This document shows, one piece after another, positions 8,237-17,891 of a stretch of DNA of 64,000 nucleotides (positions are counted from its first letter, which is position 1; each line of letters starts with the position of its first letter). Source of the stretch: Halobacteriovoraceae bacterium. Its GTDB lineage: Bacteria; Bdellovibrionota; Bacteriovoracia; Bacteriovoracales; Bacteriovoracaceae. The notes beneath the pieces are model-generated. The model was not told where the DNA came from and did not search any database. It saw only the letters and a program-made list of their open reading frames with translations. The stretch lies in contig PAVS01000001.1 of NCBI GenBank assembly GCA_002713145.1, forward strand, positions 311,632 through 375,631, in the 5' to 3' direction. The position numbers and the translations under genes are program-made.

Positions 8237-11053
8237 TTACCGATTGGAAAAAATTGATGTGTTAAGTGCCTGATTAAAATCTTCAGTTACTTGGGTCGAG
8301 AGGTGGTCAATTGTCTTCACTTGAGCATTATAGGCTTCAAATATATTATTGAGATCAGCGATATTTGGTGCTTGAATACTTTGAATAATCTGAGAGATTG
8401 GGTAATCCTCTAGTTTTTGAAGGATAAATTCAATAAAGCTAAGCATATTCTCGTCAGAGTGAAGACTTATGGCCACTCCGTCCTCATGTGCCAGCTCTAA
8501 TTTACAGCCGTCCTCGTATCTGACTTTCTTCGTTTGTTTGAGAGGTTGATGAAGTTCATCAACATCTGCAGAATTGAACTCGACGTAGATATCTTGGTTG
8601 TCGGGATATATATTATACTTTTTAGAAAGTAATAGAGGTGTCTTGAATAAGGGATTACTAAAATTGACCTTTGAATTTCTCTTAGAATATCCAATCAGAT
8701 CCAAACATTTTGTTAAAGACTGTCTAAAGTTAGTAAAAATTTCTAATATTTCACTAGGGTAATCCGTAACTAAGTTTTGAGTCAAAACCTGGATCTGTGC
8801 ATAGGTGCGTTCCAGCTCACTTGGATGGATAGTAAGTAAATCTTCCGCATTAAGTGTGAGAAAAGAAAAACTCTCTTTTATTGTTGGAGGCATTTTCTTA
8901 AAGGTTTGAAAAAATGCAGGGACTAAAACCTTAGAAAGGTTTCCTTTCGTCTTGCGAATTTCATTACTAAAAGTTAGTTGAATAATTTGTCTTCCCATTT
9001 CAGAAGAAAGGAAAGCTGCTATCGTTGTACTTGGTAAATTTTTCCACTTTGGATAGATATAAAAATAAGAGCATAGTGCGTGGCCATACTCGTATGAAAC
9101 TGCCTCAAGAGTTTGTGAGGAAATCATTTTAATTTTTATATCATCTTTGTTTCTTTTATCTACGACTATGCAATGGTCAGGGATATCTTTTCTAAAACTA
9201 TTCGAGAAATCAAATAGAGATTCCTGTTCATTTTTTTCACTACCTTTAAAGTCAACTGGCTGAATCTCATAAAAATAGTTCAGAGGGTGGCAGGTTTGCA
9301 TTAACTGCTTAAAAAAATGTGGATGAGTAATATTCTTGGTGTCTCGACTCGAGGAGTGAATAAGCTGTCCATTAGCTATGGCATCTTGATAAAACTCAAG
9401 CCTCGTTTTATTTACGATCTTTTGATAAAGAGGCGGTAAGTCTTTAAAATTATCCAAGTAGAAAGTTTGAATCAACTCTGTTAGATCTTTAAAATCATGG
9501 AAAGAATTTAGCTCTGCTGAAAAACGAAAATTATAGCAGCACTCTTTTTTCTGATTATTGTATTGAGGTATTTGAGGATTCTTTTTTCTAAGAATATAAA
9601 GAAAAGATCCAACTTCCCCTTTCCCTGTGAGCTCTTCAAAGTTAAATACACCTTCTAATTTAAGGTCTTGCAGGAGGTTTTCAACTTTTGCCTGCTGGCT
9701 GGGAATAAAAAGTTTTTTAGAGGTTAGAACGTAGATTAATCCGTCATTCTTAACTTCCGGCATCTTTTTAATGATTTGATTAAAAACAAAATGATGAGGA
9801 TTATTTTTAGGCGTGCTGGCCAGATTCATAATAACTCGATCATAAGTTAACTCACATGGTTCAGAACCCAAGTCAAAAAACTGAGCCTGTTGATTAGCAC
9901 TGTTTTTCCTATTGTGGAGATGAGAATTTGCTACATGACTGATATAGGTTTTGGCATCCTGACCTTGCTTTTGAGCGATATTAGCGAGGAAAGTTAAAAA
10001 CTGAATTTCATTAATAATATTATAGTAGTTCCCCTGAAAGTTTTCCTCGCTGGTGAAGTCAGGACAAAGAATCTGATCCCACTTTAACTCTTTGTTATTG
10101 TCTTGTGCGAGCCAATGGGAAAGAGAGAGAGACTCAAGATTGTCTCCGTAGAATTTACAACTAATTATTTCTAAACCATCGAGTGTTTTATATTTTCTCG
10201 GACTCTTCTTTTTTAAAGACTCAAGCCAAATGGGAAAGTTGATGAGAAGATTGTTGAGAAAAAGCCCAAACTGTTTATGGGATAGACTATGAGAGTAGTC
10301 TGCTGATGCTTTTAGAATCGTCTCAGAGCCAATAGAGATATTTTTAATGATATCTGTGATAGAGAGCTCTAGACAATAGCGACTAAATTTTTCAAGCTTT
10401 GCATTTAATGTATCTGAAGGTTTGTACCAGCTATAAATATTTTGCTCAAAAGCTTTGGACTTTAGCTCAGTCGAACTAGCGGATTTAAAAAACTTACCCA
10501 AAAAACCTTGAGGATAAATGATATCTCTCATTTGGGATTTTTTTTGAGTTTGGTGATTTAAGGTAATGATAAACCTGGCTTTTAAAACGAAAATAACTGC
10601 AATTCGATAGGAAAGAATTTGGCAAAAGAGATCGAGCTCTTTTGCATTAGGAGAGTCGGGATTACCAATCTGCTCCCAGAAATCTTGAGCCGAGTCCATA
10701 TGAGTAATGCTTAGATTCAAATAGTGAGAAAGACTCAGAAATTCGTTGTAAAATTGTTGGACTCTCTTTCTTGGAAAACTTCTTTGAGACCTAATCGAAT
10801 CAAATGCATCTTGTTTGAGATGACTGATAAGTTGATTAAAGTCTTTGACATTTTTTGAGATGAGAGATTCACCCGTCCATCCAGGAACAAAGTATTGCTG
10901 TACAAGGGCTTTTGGATCATTGCTTTTATCAGGGTAAAAAGGTGCAAGAATCTCTTGGGGGGATTTGGCCCTTCTTTTAAGGTTCTCAGACAGAGACTTC
11001 TTCTCCTCATCCGTTAAAAACCAATGATCTAAATTTAAAGAATTCTTACTCAA
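8237..11053 (-). CDS. Degenerate HsdM/HsdS-like protein
   Basis: A 938-residue soluble protein. Around residues 400-490, YDRVIMNLAS followed by GLIYVLTSKKLFIPS and EGVFNFEELTGKGEVGSFLYILRKK follows the layout of N6-adenine methylases of HsdM type (fD-x-V-x-x-NPPF, then the strand 'vLP...l' and 'v..p...f..tg....ilvl.k'). The catalytic NPPF/Y is NLAS here, so methylation is unlikely. Further on, FLSSEMGRQIIQ and KGNLSKVLVPAF resemble the ends of HsdS specificity domains. No restriction subunit is nearby. The start is TTG at 11053. The family call is tentative; it may be a DNA-binding scaffold descended from a type I or BREX-like methylase. Confidence 0.45.
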   Translation of the reverse strand: MSKNSLNLDHWFLTDEEKKSLSENLKRRAKSPQEILAPFYPDKSNDPKALVQQYFVPGWTGESLISKNVKDFNQLISHLKQDAFDSIRSQRSFPRKRVQQFYNEFLSLSHYLNLSITHMDSAQDFWEQIGNPDSPNAKELDLFCQILSYRIAVIFVLKARFIITLNHQTQKKSQMRDIIYPQGFLGKFFKSASSTELKSKAFEQNIYSWYKPSDTLNAKLEKFSRYCLELSITDIIKNISIGSETILKASADYSHSLSHKQFGLFLNNLLINFPIWLESLKKKSPRKYKTLDGLEIISCKFYGDNLESLSLSHWLAQDNNKELKWDQILCPDFTSEENFQGNYYNIINEIQFLTFLANIAQKQGQDAKTYISHVANSHLHNRKNSANQQAQFFDLGSEPCELTYDRVIMNLASTPKNNPHHFVFNQIIKKMPEVKNDGLIYVLTSKKLFIPSQQAKVENLLQDLKLEGVFNFEELTGKGEVGSFLYILRKKNPQIPQYNNQKKECCYNFRFSAELNSFHDFKDLTELIQTFYLDNFKDLPPLYQKIVNKTRLEFYQDAIANGQLIHSSSRDTKNITHPHFFKQLMQTCHPLNYFYEIQPVDFKGSEKNEQESLFDFSNSFRKDIPDHCIVVDKRNKDDIKIKMISSQTLEAVSYEYGHALCSYFYIYPKWKNLPSTTIAAFLSSEMGRQIIQLTFSNEIRKTKGNLSKVLVPAFFQTFKKMPPTIKESFSFLTLNAEDLLTIHPSELERTYAQIQVLTQNLVTDYPSEILEIFTNFRQSLTKCLDLIGYSKRNSKVNFSNPLFKTPLLLSKKYNIYPDNQDIYVEFNSADVDELHQPLKQTKKVRYEDGCKLELAHEDGVAISLHSDENMLSFIEFILQKLEDYPISQIIQSIQAPNIADLNNIFEAYNAQVKTIDHLSTQVTEDFNQALNTSIFSNR

Positions 11054-11166
11054 TGTATTCTCAAATATGCTAAATAGTTTTAATTGTTTTGTGTGTTTTT
11101 TGCGTCCTAATTTTGTATAGAATCACCCTCTTTTTGTCATCTAAAAAGAAAAATTTTCCCCCTTAA

Positions 11167-11225
11167 AGTACGTACTCATCAAAGTGATTTTATGACCGAA
11201 AAGTAGGTAAACGGAACGTATCCGT
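11167..11225 (+). promoter_or_regulatory. Two palindromic sites upstream of the acidic-protein gene
   Basis: The perfect palindrome AGTACGTACT (11167-11176) and a 5-base inverted repeat ACGGA-ACGTA-TCCGT (11211-11225) both contain ACGTA and sit within 95 bases of the next start codon. They may be operators for the gene at 11259; no clear -35/-10 pair was found with them. Confidence 0.3.
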
Positions 11226-11258
11226 ATACCGAATTTGTTTAGATGAGAGGAGTCAATC

Positions 11259-11813
11259 ATGGACAAAGGCTTTAATGACGATGAATTAGCTGACATCATG
11301 AATGAAATTGAAAGTTTGGAGCAAGAATTTACTGACGAAGTAGAGGCCAAAAAAGAGCCGGTCCAAGCTCAAGATGAACCTTCAGTCCAAAATATGGATA
11401 ATGTTGAAGATCACCAAAATGATGTGGAAGAATCAGACCAAAATGTTGAAACAGTTGTTGCTAAGCAACACCAAGAAGAGGATTCAGAATCAGAAATTGA
11501 TGAAGCATTTCAAAATTCACCTGAACCTTCTGTGGCGGTTTTAAAAGATGTAGCAAAAAAACCAGTGGAAGAGGTTACCTCTATTCATCACGCACATGAT
11601 GATCAAAGTTCATTTCATACATCGAATTCTAGTGCTCAAACATCGATGAGTTTTAAAGTCGAAGGTGATATGAAGCTTGATCTTGCATTTAATATTTCGG
11701 GAAGTGAAGTTCAACTGTCAGTCAATGAGCATGGGCTTGAGATTGGTCTTGAAGGAGGAGCTAAATTTAGTGTACCTCTTTCTAAAACTCATCATCATAA
11801 AAAAGCTGCTTAA
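11259..11813 (+). CDS. Acidic two-part protein of unknown function
   Basis: A 184-residue protein without signal peptide. Residues 1-130 are acidic and Gln/Asn-rich and probably disordered, starting MDKGFNDDELADIMNEIESLEQEF, which can form an amphipathic helix. Residues about 132-175 (SFKVEGDMKLDLAFNISG to LEGGAKFSVPLS) form a compact beta-strand pattern, then a His/Lys tail (THHHKKAA). A GAGAGGAGTCA ribosome site precedes the ATG. Seven bases separate it from rsmD. No family recognised; the layout suits an adaptor or binding protein. Confidence 0.75.
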   Translation: MDKGFNDDELADIMNEIESLEQEFTDEVEAKKEPVQAQDEPSVQNMDNVEDHQNDVEESDQNVETVVAKQHQEEDSESEIDEAFQNSPEPSVAVLKDVAKKPVEEVTSIHHAHDDQSSFHTSNSSAQTSMSFKVEGDMKLDLAFNISGSEVQLSVNEHGLEIGLEGGAKFSVPLSKTHHHKKAA

Positions 11814-11820
11814 AAAAATC

Positions 11821-12387
11821 ATGTCTTTAAAAATATTCGCAGGGGTCGCTAAGGGTTTTTCTTTAGCGACCCCTCGCAATTTAAAAATTCGTCCGACAAC
11901 CGTTCAGCTCAGAAGAAAATTATTTGACTCTATCCAAGACATGTCTGATAAAACATTTATTGATCTTTGTTGTGGTACGGGAGCTATGGGACTGGAAGCG
12001 CTTTCAAGGGGAGTAAAACATCTCATTATGCTTGATACTCATATAAAGCTTGCTGATCAAAATACTAAAAAACTAGTTGATCAATATAAATTAAAAACGA
12101 GCCACGAAGTTCAAAAATCTGATTGCATACGTTGGATCAATTCTCACCTTGAATATTTAACACAAGAGAAACCAATTCTTTTTTTCGATCCACCTTATGA
12201 AAAAAAAGACCTTTATAAGAGTTTTATGGAGCTCCCTTTAAATGAGATCAGCTCAATTAGCATAGTTGAGGGATGTGAGCAAAAAACTATGCGCATAGCA
12301 GAATTTGAAAAAATTTTTGGTCCAGCTGATAAAAGTTTTCGTCAGGGGACTAGCTATTTTCTATTGTACCGTTTTGACGTAAGATAA
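11821..12387 (+). CDS. rsmD: 16S rRNA m2G966 methyltransferase RsmD
   Basis: A 188-residue SAM methyltransferase of normal RsmD length, acting on guanine 966 of 16S rRNA during small-subunit assembly. It begins MSLKIFAGVAKGFSLATP and has RPTTVQLRRKLFDSI, the SAM loop FIDLCCGTGAMGLEALSRG near residue 45, and the catalytic FFDPPYEKKDLY (DPPY) near 125. An in-frame ATG at 11677 lies inside the previous gene and would add residues outside the family, so 11821 is taken as the start. It is probably co-transcribed with its neighbours. Confidence 0.92.
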   Translation: MSLKIFAGVAKGFSLATPRNLKIRPTTVQLRRKLFDSIQDMSDKTFIDLCCGTGAMGLEALSRGVKHLIMLDTHIKLADQNTKKLVDQYKLKTSHEVQKSDCIRWINSHLEYLTQEKPILFFDPPYEKKDLYKSFMELPLNEISSISIVEGCEQKTMRIAEFEKIFGPADKSFRQGTSYFLLYRFDVR

Positions 12388-12391
12388 TAAT

Positions 12392-13609
12392 ATGAATTTA
12401 AGTTCAAGAGTTAAAGAAGCCCAGACAAGTGTCACGTTGAAGATGAATGAAAGGGTTCAGGCCCTCGTCCAAAGTGGTCGCCATATTTATAATATGACCA
12501 ATGGACAGCTGCCTTTTAAACCTTCAGGCGACTTCATCGAATCGATCACAAAACAAACAAACTTTTTAAAAAGCTATCAATATAGCCCTATCTCTGGATT
12601 TCAAAAATTGCGAGATAAGTTTTTAAATCATCACTTAGAAAAGAGGAATATGAGTGATTTAGATATTGATCTTGAATTAGACTGTATCGTAAGTAATGGC
12701 TCTAAGCACTCACTGTATAATGTTTTTGGAGCGTTAATTAATCCAGGGGATGAAGTTATTATACTAACTCCTTATTGGGTTAGTTATCCTGAGATCATAA
12801 AGTTCTGGGGTGGTATTCCCGTCGTTGTGCAAAGTCATGCCTTCGACGCTTATACGCCTAGTTTTATAGAGATTGAAAAGAAAATAAGCGCTAAGACCAA
12901 AGCTATTATTATCAATAGTCCTAATAATCCTGCAGGTATCCATTATTCAGAAGCTTGGATGCGCGAGTGTTGTGAGTTCATGAAGAAGAATAATAATCTT
13001 GTCGTTGTTAGTGATGAAATCTACAGTGATATTTCTTATTTTGACCCAAAGCCTACCTATTTTTATCAATATGAGCCTGAGTTATTAAAGCAAACTATTA
13101 TCGTCCATGGGATTTCAAAATCATTTGCTTCAACAGGTCTTAGAATTGGTTATACAATCGCAGATCAAAAATTGATCCAAGCGATGGGGAGAATTCAGTC
13201 GCAAACAACCTCAGGGCCAAATAGTTTAGTTCAGAGAGCTTTGATTGAATATGACTTTGGAAATTTAGCAGAATTTTTTGATCCAGTTAAGGCGCATCTA
13301 CGAGAGTGTGCTCAAATATTACGTGAGACTTTTAGAGACGCAAATCTTCCTCATTGTTTTTATCAAACACATTCTGCTTTTTACTATTTATTGGACTTTA
13401 CGAGGATGCCATTTTTCGCCAGTTACTCTGAGGACTTGGACAATAGCGAGCAGATCGTAAATGATATTCTTGAGGAAACTGGTGTGGCATTAGTCCCCGG
13501 AGGGGCCTTTGGCTATCCTAACTCAGCTAGAATGAGTATGACTCTTGAGCTTTCTGTGTTCAGAGAAGCTATAGAGAAGCTGGTCAATCATCTCGCCCGT
13601 AAGATTTGA
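12392..13609 (+). CDS. Class I/II PLP aminotransferase (AspC-like)
   Basis: A 405-residue fold-type I aminotransferase. Visible are NSPNNPAG near 175, the PLP ring-binding Asp in SDEIYSDISY near 210, the Schiff-base lysine in GISKSFASTGLRIGY near 240, and RMSMTLELS with the substrate-carboxylate Arg near the C-terminus. Related enzymes transfer the amino group of aspartate or other amino acids to 2-oxoglutarate in the cytoplasm. It starts 4 bases after rsmD. The precise substrate is not visible. Confidence 0.88.
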   Translation: MNLSSRVKEAQTSVTLKMNERVQALVQSGRHIYNMTNGQLPFKPSGDFIESITKQTNFLKSYQYSPISGFQKLRDKFLNHHLEKRNMSDLDIDLELDCIVSNGSKHSLYNVFGALINPGDEVIILTPYWVSYPEIIKFWGGIPVVVQSHAFDAYTPSFIEIEKKISAKTKAIIINSPNNPAGIHYSEAWMRECCEFMKKNNNLVVVSDEIYSDISYFDPKPTYFYQYEPELLKQTIIVHGISKSFASTGLRIGYTIADQKLIQAMGRIQSQTTSGPNSLVQRALIEYDFGNLAEFFDPVKAHLRECAQILRETFRDANLPHCFYQTHSAFYYLLDFTRMPFFASYSEDLDNSEQIVNDILEETGVALVPGGAFGYPNSARMSMTLELSVFREAIEKLVNHLARKI

Positions 13610-13672
13610 AGTAATTTTTTCCTAGCCCAGTATGAGCCTCTCCGCTCAGCTATAATAAGGAGAGGAGCGTAA

Positions 13673-14659
13673 ATGCTAAGAAACTTACTTATTTTATCCA
13701 TTATAATTAACTTGGTATCCTGTGCCCCGACCTCAGAAGAAGAGGTTGCCTCCGCTGTTAGTGAAGCAAGATATCACCTCTCCTCAATGGAATGTAGCAA
13801 AGCAAAAAGTGTCTTAGATGATGTCGGCTATCAGAGTGATGACGCCGATTATATTTCAGTTTATGCCTCTTCTCAGGCTTGCGAAGCGGGATTCAAAGTT
13901 CTCGACGTTTTATTTGGGGGCAATCTTGAAAATATAGATTCTAATAGTTTGATAGGTTCTCTTGCAAGTTTTACAACTTCAAACGAAACCCAAGCTGATA
14001 GCGCTAATTATATCGCGATTCAAAATGCCATCACTACTCTTATAGAAAGTTCTGGTGGAACACAGCCGAGTACTACCGAGAGAAATTCTAAATTTGGGAT
14101 CGCCAAAAGTGGAGATTTGAGTTTACAAGCTCTCTATTTGATATTTGTTCAAATGGGAAAATTCTTTGCTCTGTATGGAAATGCAGATGCGAGTGGAGTC
14201 AAGGGACAAGGTGATACCTTTGATACTAACGATTGTATCTACTCCTATACCACCAGTGACGCTGTTCAATGGATTGACGATAATTCACCCGGGAGTTGTT
14301 CCGCGGCTACCGGTTCTGAGGGTTCTGATTTTCTTAAAACTCCAGTGAGCGCAACTGAAATCAAAACCAGACTTTGTGAAGGGATTATACTTTATAATAA
14401 TATGATCGATATTCTTAGCAATATTACACTTCCTTCTAGTGATGAATTGGGGGATGTAGGAAATATAGCAACCGCACTAAATACATTAATGACTACGGCC
14501 GAGGGAGCTGAGTCAGGAATCTATAACGATGGTCCAGCTGATTCTCTCAATGCGATCAGCACGCTTAGAGGTGTTACCGCCCAAGCAACATGCGAAGCTG
14601 TAACAATTGAGCGAATAGAAAAATTTTACGCCATATTTTTTGAGACTATATTTCAATGA
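13673..14659 (+). CDS. Lipoprotein paired with outer-membrane protein
   Basis: A 328-residue lipoprotein: MLRNLLILSIIINLVSC ends in lipobox LVSC, and the next residue, Ala at +2, favours outer-membrane sorting. The mature part is rich in Ser/Thr/Asp, with several Cys and a helical repeat-like character (SSMECSKAKSVLDDVGY suggests a TPR-like helical pair). An AAGGAGAGGAG ribosome site precedes the ATG. Its stop overlaps the next start by 4 bases, so it is coupled to the predicted beta-barrel and may be its periplasmic partner. No known family. Confidence 0.75.
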   Translation: MLRNLLILSIIINLVSCAPTSEEEVASAVSEARYHLSSMECSKAKSVLDDVGYQSDDADYISVYASSQACEAGFKVLDVLFGGNLENIDSNSLIGSLASFTTSNETQADSANYIAIQNAITTLIESSGGTQPSTTERNSKFGIAKSGDLSLQALYLIFVQMGKFFALYGNADASGVKGQGDTFDTNDCIYSYTTSDAVQWIDDNSPGSCSAATGSEGSDFLKTPVSATEIKTRLCEGIILYNNMIDILSNITLPSSDELGDVGNIATALNTLMTTAEGAESGIYNDGPADSLNAISTLRGVTAQATCEAVTIERIEKFYAIFFETIFQ

Positions 14660-15768
14660 AGTATTTAGTATTTCTTATATTGTTAACATTCAATCAAGCA
14701 CATGCGGTGGTAGAGCGAGCACTGGGGACATCGCCTCGTGGACTTTTGATGGGGAACGCTTATACGGCAATCGCTGATGATGAATACACACTTTTTTATA
14801 ATCCAGCTATTTTGGCGAGACACAAAGGTTTTTCTTTTTATCCCATAAACCCTCAGTTTAGAGCAAGTAATGTTCTAGATGATCCCGATCGTTTTATGGA
14901 TATTGGAAGTGATCCAAACGATTTTGCAGATGCAGCCTTCGATTATCCGATACATTTGGGAACCGACTTCACTCCAACACTTAAAATGGGGTATTTTGGA
15001 TTTTCAGGTTTGTATCAAAATAATACAAATATGAATTTACAAAATCAGGTCAATCCCTCATTGGATATTGATCATAGATCTGATACCGGATTTATTGCTG
15101 GTTTTGCCTATCCTCTTTTTGGAAATTTCTCCTCAGATGGAGGAGGAAACCATCTCGCTCTAGGTGCTAGTCTTAAATATCTTAAACGTGAATCAGTTTA
15201 TGGCTCTTACGATTTGACGGGGTTGACTTTACTTGATGCTCTTCAAGCAGGTGAGATTGATCAAGTTTTGGATCAATTAGGAAAAGTTAATGGACAAGGT
15301 TGGGGATTTGATTTCGGGCTAGACTATGCAAACTCTTCTGGTGGTTCAACGTTCACAGCAGGTCTTGTCTTTTTGGATGTGGTGACGACACTTCAGACCG
15401 AGGACAATATTAATGACTTCGAAGTCCAAGATCAGCCGATGCAAGTTCACTTTGGTACAGCTTGGAAAGGTTCAATGGGAGCCGGTTTTGATGTTACTGT
15501 TTCTGCAGATATAAGAAACCTCTCAAGACAAATGGAGTTGGCCAGAAGAATTCATTTAGGTACTGAAGTGGGTGTCTCTCCGGCATTCTCATTTTATGCT
15601 GGTGTAAATGCCGTGGATAACTATAGCTATGGACTCAAGTTTAACGCGGGTCTTATAAATCTTATGGCCGGATTCTATGGTCAGGAGATTGGTCAGAAGC
15701 TGGGTCAGCAAGAATCTAATCGAGCTGTTATATATCTGAGTCTTTTTGACTTTACCTTCAATCCCTAG
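14656..15768 (+). CDS. Outer-membrane beta-barrel protein (PorV/TraF-like)
   Basis: A 370-residue protein with signal peptide MKYLVFLILLTFNQAHA. The start of the mature part, LGTSPRGLLMGNAYTAIADDEYTLFYNPA, is the typical PorV/UPF0164/FadL-like opening (G-x-A-Y-T-A-x-A-D-D-x-x-x-x-x-x-NPA). The rest alternates short amphipathic strands with Gly/Asn turns, as in a barrel of about 14 strands. It is translationally coupled to the upstream lipoprotein. The barrel call is good; transported or secreted partner unknown. Confidence 0.75.
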   Translation: MKYLVFLILLTFNQAHAVVERALGTSPRGLLMGNAYTAIADDEYTLFYNPAILARHKGFSFYPINPQFRASNVLDDPDRFMDIGSDPNDFADAAFDYPIHLGTDFTPTLKMGYFGFSGLYQNNTNMNLQNQVNPSLDIDHRSDTGFIAGFAYPLFGNFSSDGGGNHLALGASLKYLKRESVYGSYDLTGLTLLDALQAGEIDQVLDQLGKVNGQGWGFDFGLDYANSSGGSTFTAGLVFLDVVTTLQTEDNINDFEVQDQPMQVHFGTAWKGSMGAGFDVTVSADIRNLSRQMELARRIHLGTEVGVSPAFSFYAGVNAVDNYSYGLKFNAGLINLMAGFYGQEIGQKLGQQESNRAVIYLSLFDFTFNP

Positions 15769-15831
15769 TCATTTGCTTCTTTTTTCTCTACAATTTTTCT
15801 AAAGAATCTATTTATTCCAACGGAGGGAATA

Positions 15832-17157
15832 TTGGCAAACGACAGCAAAACATTTGTTCTTGATACTAACGTTATTCTTTTTGATCCATCTTCAATCAAT
15901 AAATTTGGAAATAACAAAGTCTTCATTCCATTGATAGTTGTGGAAGAGCTTGACCGCTTTAAAAAGGATCAGAATGAAAATGGGAGAAATGCAAGATACT
16001 TTGCAAGAATAGTAGACGAGTTAAGAGAGAAAGGCTCGCTGGTTACTGGTGTAAGTTTGCCAAACGGTGGTCAATTACAGATAAGCATTTTGCGAGAGCC
16101 TAGTACAAAATATGCAGGAATAGACCTCTCAATTAATGACAACTTAATTTTAGCGAATGCCCTTTTCCTTCAAGAAAAAAATGAGAATGTCACCCTCATT
16201 ACCAAGGATATAAATCTTCGACTTAAAGCAGATGCTCTTGGCCTGAGAGCTGAAGATTATGAGACCACTGAGATCATAACTATTGAGCAATTGTATTCAG
16301 GCCAGAGAACTTTTGAAGTTTCAGCAGATAGACTTGTCGAATTTGAAAGTAATCGATTTTTAGACTTAAAAGAAGAAGAAAGAAAAACATTTTTTCCTAA
16401 TGAATATTTGGTTATTCATGAAGTGGGAAATCCTCAGCGCCGACAATTGGGTAGATTTCATGCTAAGAAAGGAGGAATTGTACCCTTGATAAAAGTTCGC
16501 GAAGGTGTTTGGGGAGTTCATCCTAAAAATATCGAACAGCAATTTGCGATGGATGCTCTTCTCAATAATGAAGTCGCACTTGTTTCACTGGTTGGGAAAG
16601 CTGGTACAGGAAAGACCCTTCTGGCAATTGCAGCAGGGTTGGAAAGTGCAATTGGTCAACAACAATACTCAAGAGTACTTGTCTCAAGACCGATTGTTCC
16701 GATGGGACGAGATTTAGGATTTTTGCCAGGTGATGTAAATGAAAAACTAGGTCCTTGGATGCAGCCTATTTTTGATAATATAGATTTTCTTTTTGGGAAC
16801 CAAAGAGCTAATAATCAAACCACCACTTGGGATGAACTGATTAACCAAGGTCTTCTTCATGTTGAACCTTTAACTTATATTAGAGGACGTTCACTTCCTG
16901 GTCAGTACATGATTGTAGATGAAGCTCAAAACCTAACTCCCCATGAGATTAAAACAATCATAACCAGAGCAGGTGAGGGGACCAAAATTGTACTTACCGG
17001 TGATAGTGAGCAGATAGATAATCCTTATCTCGATTCAATTAATAACGGATTAGTCTATTGTATCGATCGTCTCAAGGGTGAAGATATTGTGGCCCATACG
17101 AAACTTGTTCAAGGTGAAAGATCTCCGCTATCAGAGATTGCTAGTGAATTATTATAA
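15832..17157 (+). CDS. phoH: PIN-PhoH family ATPase/RNase
   Basis: A 441-residue two-domain protein of the PhoH2 type. Residues about 6-145 are a PIN RNase domain (FVLDTNVILFDP, VVEELDRFKKD, and a later acidic ITKDINLRLKA). Residues about 245-441 are the PhoH P-loop NTPase with Walker A GKAGTGKT, RPIVPMGRDLGFLPGD, Walker B YMIVDEAQNLTP and LTGDSEQID. Such proteins act as RNA helicase/RNases in the cytoplasm. The start is TTG with a strong GGAGGG 6 bases upstream. It overlaps the PilZ gene by one base (TAATG). Confidence 0.92.
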   Translation: MANDSKTFVLDTNVILFDPSSINKFGNNKVFIPLIVVEELDRFKKDQNENGRNARYFARIVDELREKGSLVTGVSLPNGGQLQISILREPSTKYAGIDLSINDNLILANALFLQEKNENVTLITKDINLRLKADALGLRAEDYETTEIITIEQLYSGQRTFEVSADRLVEFESNRFLDLKEEERKTFFPNEYLVIHEVGNPQRRQLGRFHAKKGGIVPLIKVREGVWGVHPKNIEQQFAMDALLNNEVALVSLVGKAGTGKTLLAIAAGLESAIGQQQYSRVLVSRPIVPMGRDLGFLPGDVNEKLGPWMQPIFDNIDFLFGNQRANNQTTTWDELINQGLLHVEPLTYIRGRSLPGQYMIVDEAQNLTPHEIKTIITRAGEGTKIVLTGDSEQIDNPYLDSINNGLVYCIDRLKGEDIVAHTKLVQGERSPLSEIASELL

Positions 17158-17729
17158 TGTTTGAAACGAGAGGATATCAAAGACGTTATCTGCGTGCTCC
17201 CTATAGACAGGAGATCCTCTACTCATCTGAAGATTTTATTTTTAAGGCCAGAGCCGTTAATATTTCCGAGGGAGGCTTGCTACTGGATCAGATAAGCCAT
17301 TTTCCAGAAGATGATATTCTGCCTTTTATGGTAATCCTACCTCAGTTCCCTTTATTTAAAGATTTTACTTTGGCCAAAATTATGGCCTATGATCCCACAA
17401 GTCTGGAGCCTAAAATAGTTAGATTTCAAGCGAAGATGGCAAGAAAGATTGGATTGGAAACGAAAATTGATGGAGTCTTTGCGTCCCAGATCGGACTTCA
17501 AATCAAGGATGTTTCTCAGTTCGATCAGGCGAAGATATCTAGTTACGTGGATGTTTTTGCAAGTAACCTTATTTTCCTACAGGTCTTACTTGATTCTCTT
17601 CATAGCCACAAAAGTAATTTAATTAAAATTAGAAAGGTATCTGAATATCTAGGCTACGAGAAAGATATGAAGCTTGCTCTTTTAAGAAAGATCGTTCAAG
17701 AGGATTATCGAAGCCTGCAGTGGTTATAA
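17157..17729 (+). CDS. PilZ-domain (c-di-GMP receptor-like) protein
   Basis: A 190-residue protein. The N-terminal half is a PilZ domain with RRYLRAP (the RxxxR motif, near residues 9-15) and NISEGGLLL (the [DN]xSxxG motif, near 40), the two signatures that bind cyclic di-GMP. The C-terminal 70 residues are helical and unassigned. It is coupled to the PIN-PhoH gene, so c-di-GMP might modulate that protein or a motility output such as PilT; this link is inferred from position only. The last codons overlap a convergent small gene by 6 bases. Confidence 0.8.
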   Translation: MFETRGYQRRYLRAPYRQEILYSSEDFIFKARAVNISEGGLLLDQISHFPEDDILPFMVILPQFPLFKDFTLAKIMAYDPTSLEPKIVRFQAKMARKIGLETKIDGVFASQIGLQIKDVSQFDQAKISSYVDVFASNLIFLQVLLDSLHSHKSNLIKIRKVSEYLGYEKDMKLALLRKIVQEDYRSLQWL

Positions 17730-17891
17730 ATCTTTAAGATATTCTAATTGTAGGTTGAGAAATTTTTCGAGGTCCTCTTTTAATGAAGCCTCAGGCACTT
17801 CTTTATTATCAATTGACTCAGCAAGAAGCTTGTTGAGAACTTCTATTCGAATACAATTATTTAAAAAGTCGTGCCTTGCTTGATCCGTCAT
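17724..17891 (-). CDS. Small protein, 55 residues
   Basis: A 55-codon gene running leftward (MTDQARHDFLNNCIRIEVLN to EYLKDL). Its ATG shares one base with the stop of the upstream 97-residue gene (TAATG), which strongly supports translation by coupling. The product is acidic and helical, without signal or membrane segment. Its last two codons overlap the end of the convergent PilZ gene. No family recognised. Confidence 0.6.
   Translation of the reverse strand: MTDQARHDFLNNCIRIEVLNKLLAESIDNKEVPEASLKEDLEKFLNLQLEYLKDL

Noticed and set aside
8237..11053. Active type I restriction-modification locus
   Set aside because: No restriction subunit is nearby and the NPPF/Y motif is replaced by NLAS.
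11677..11820. Upstream extension of rsmD
   Set aside because: It lies inside the acidic-protein gene and adds residues outside the RsmD family; ATG 11821 fits family length.
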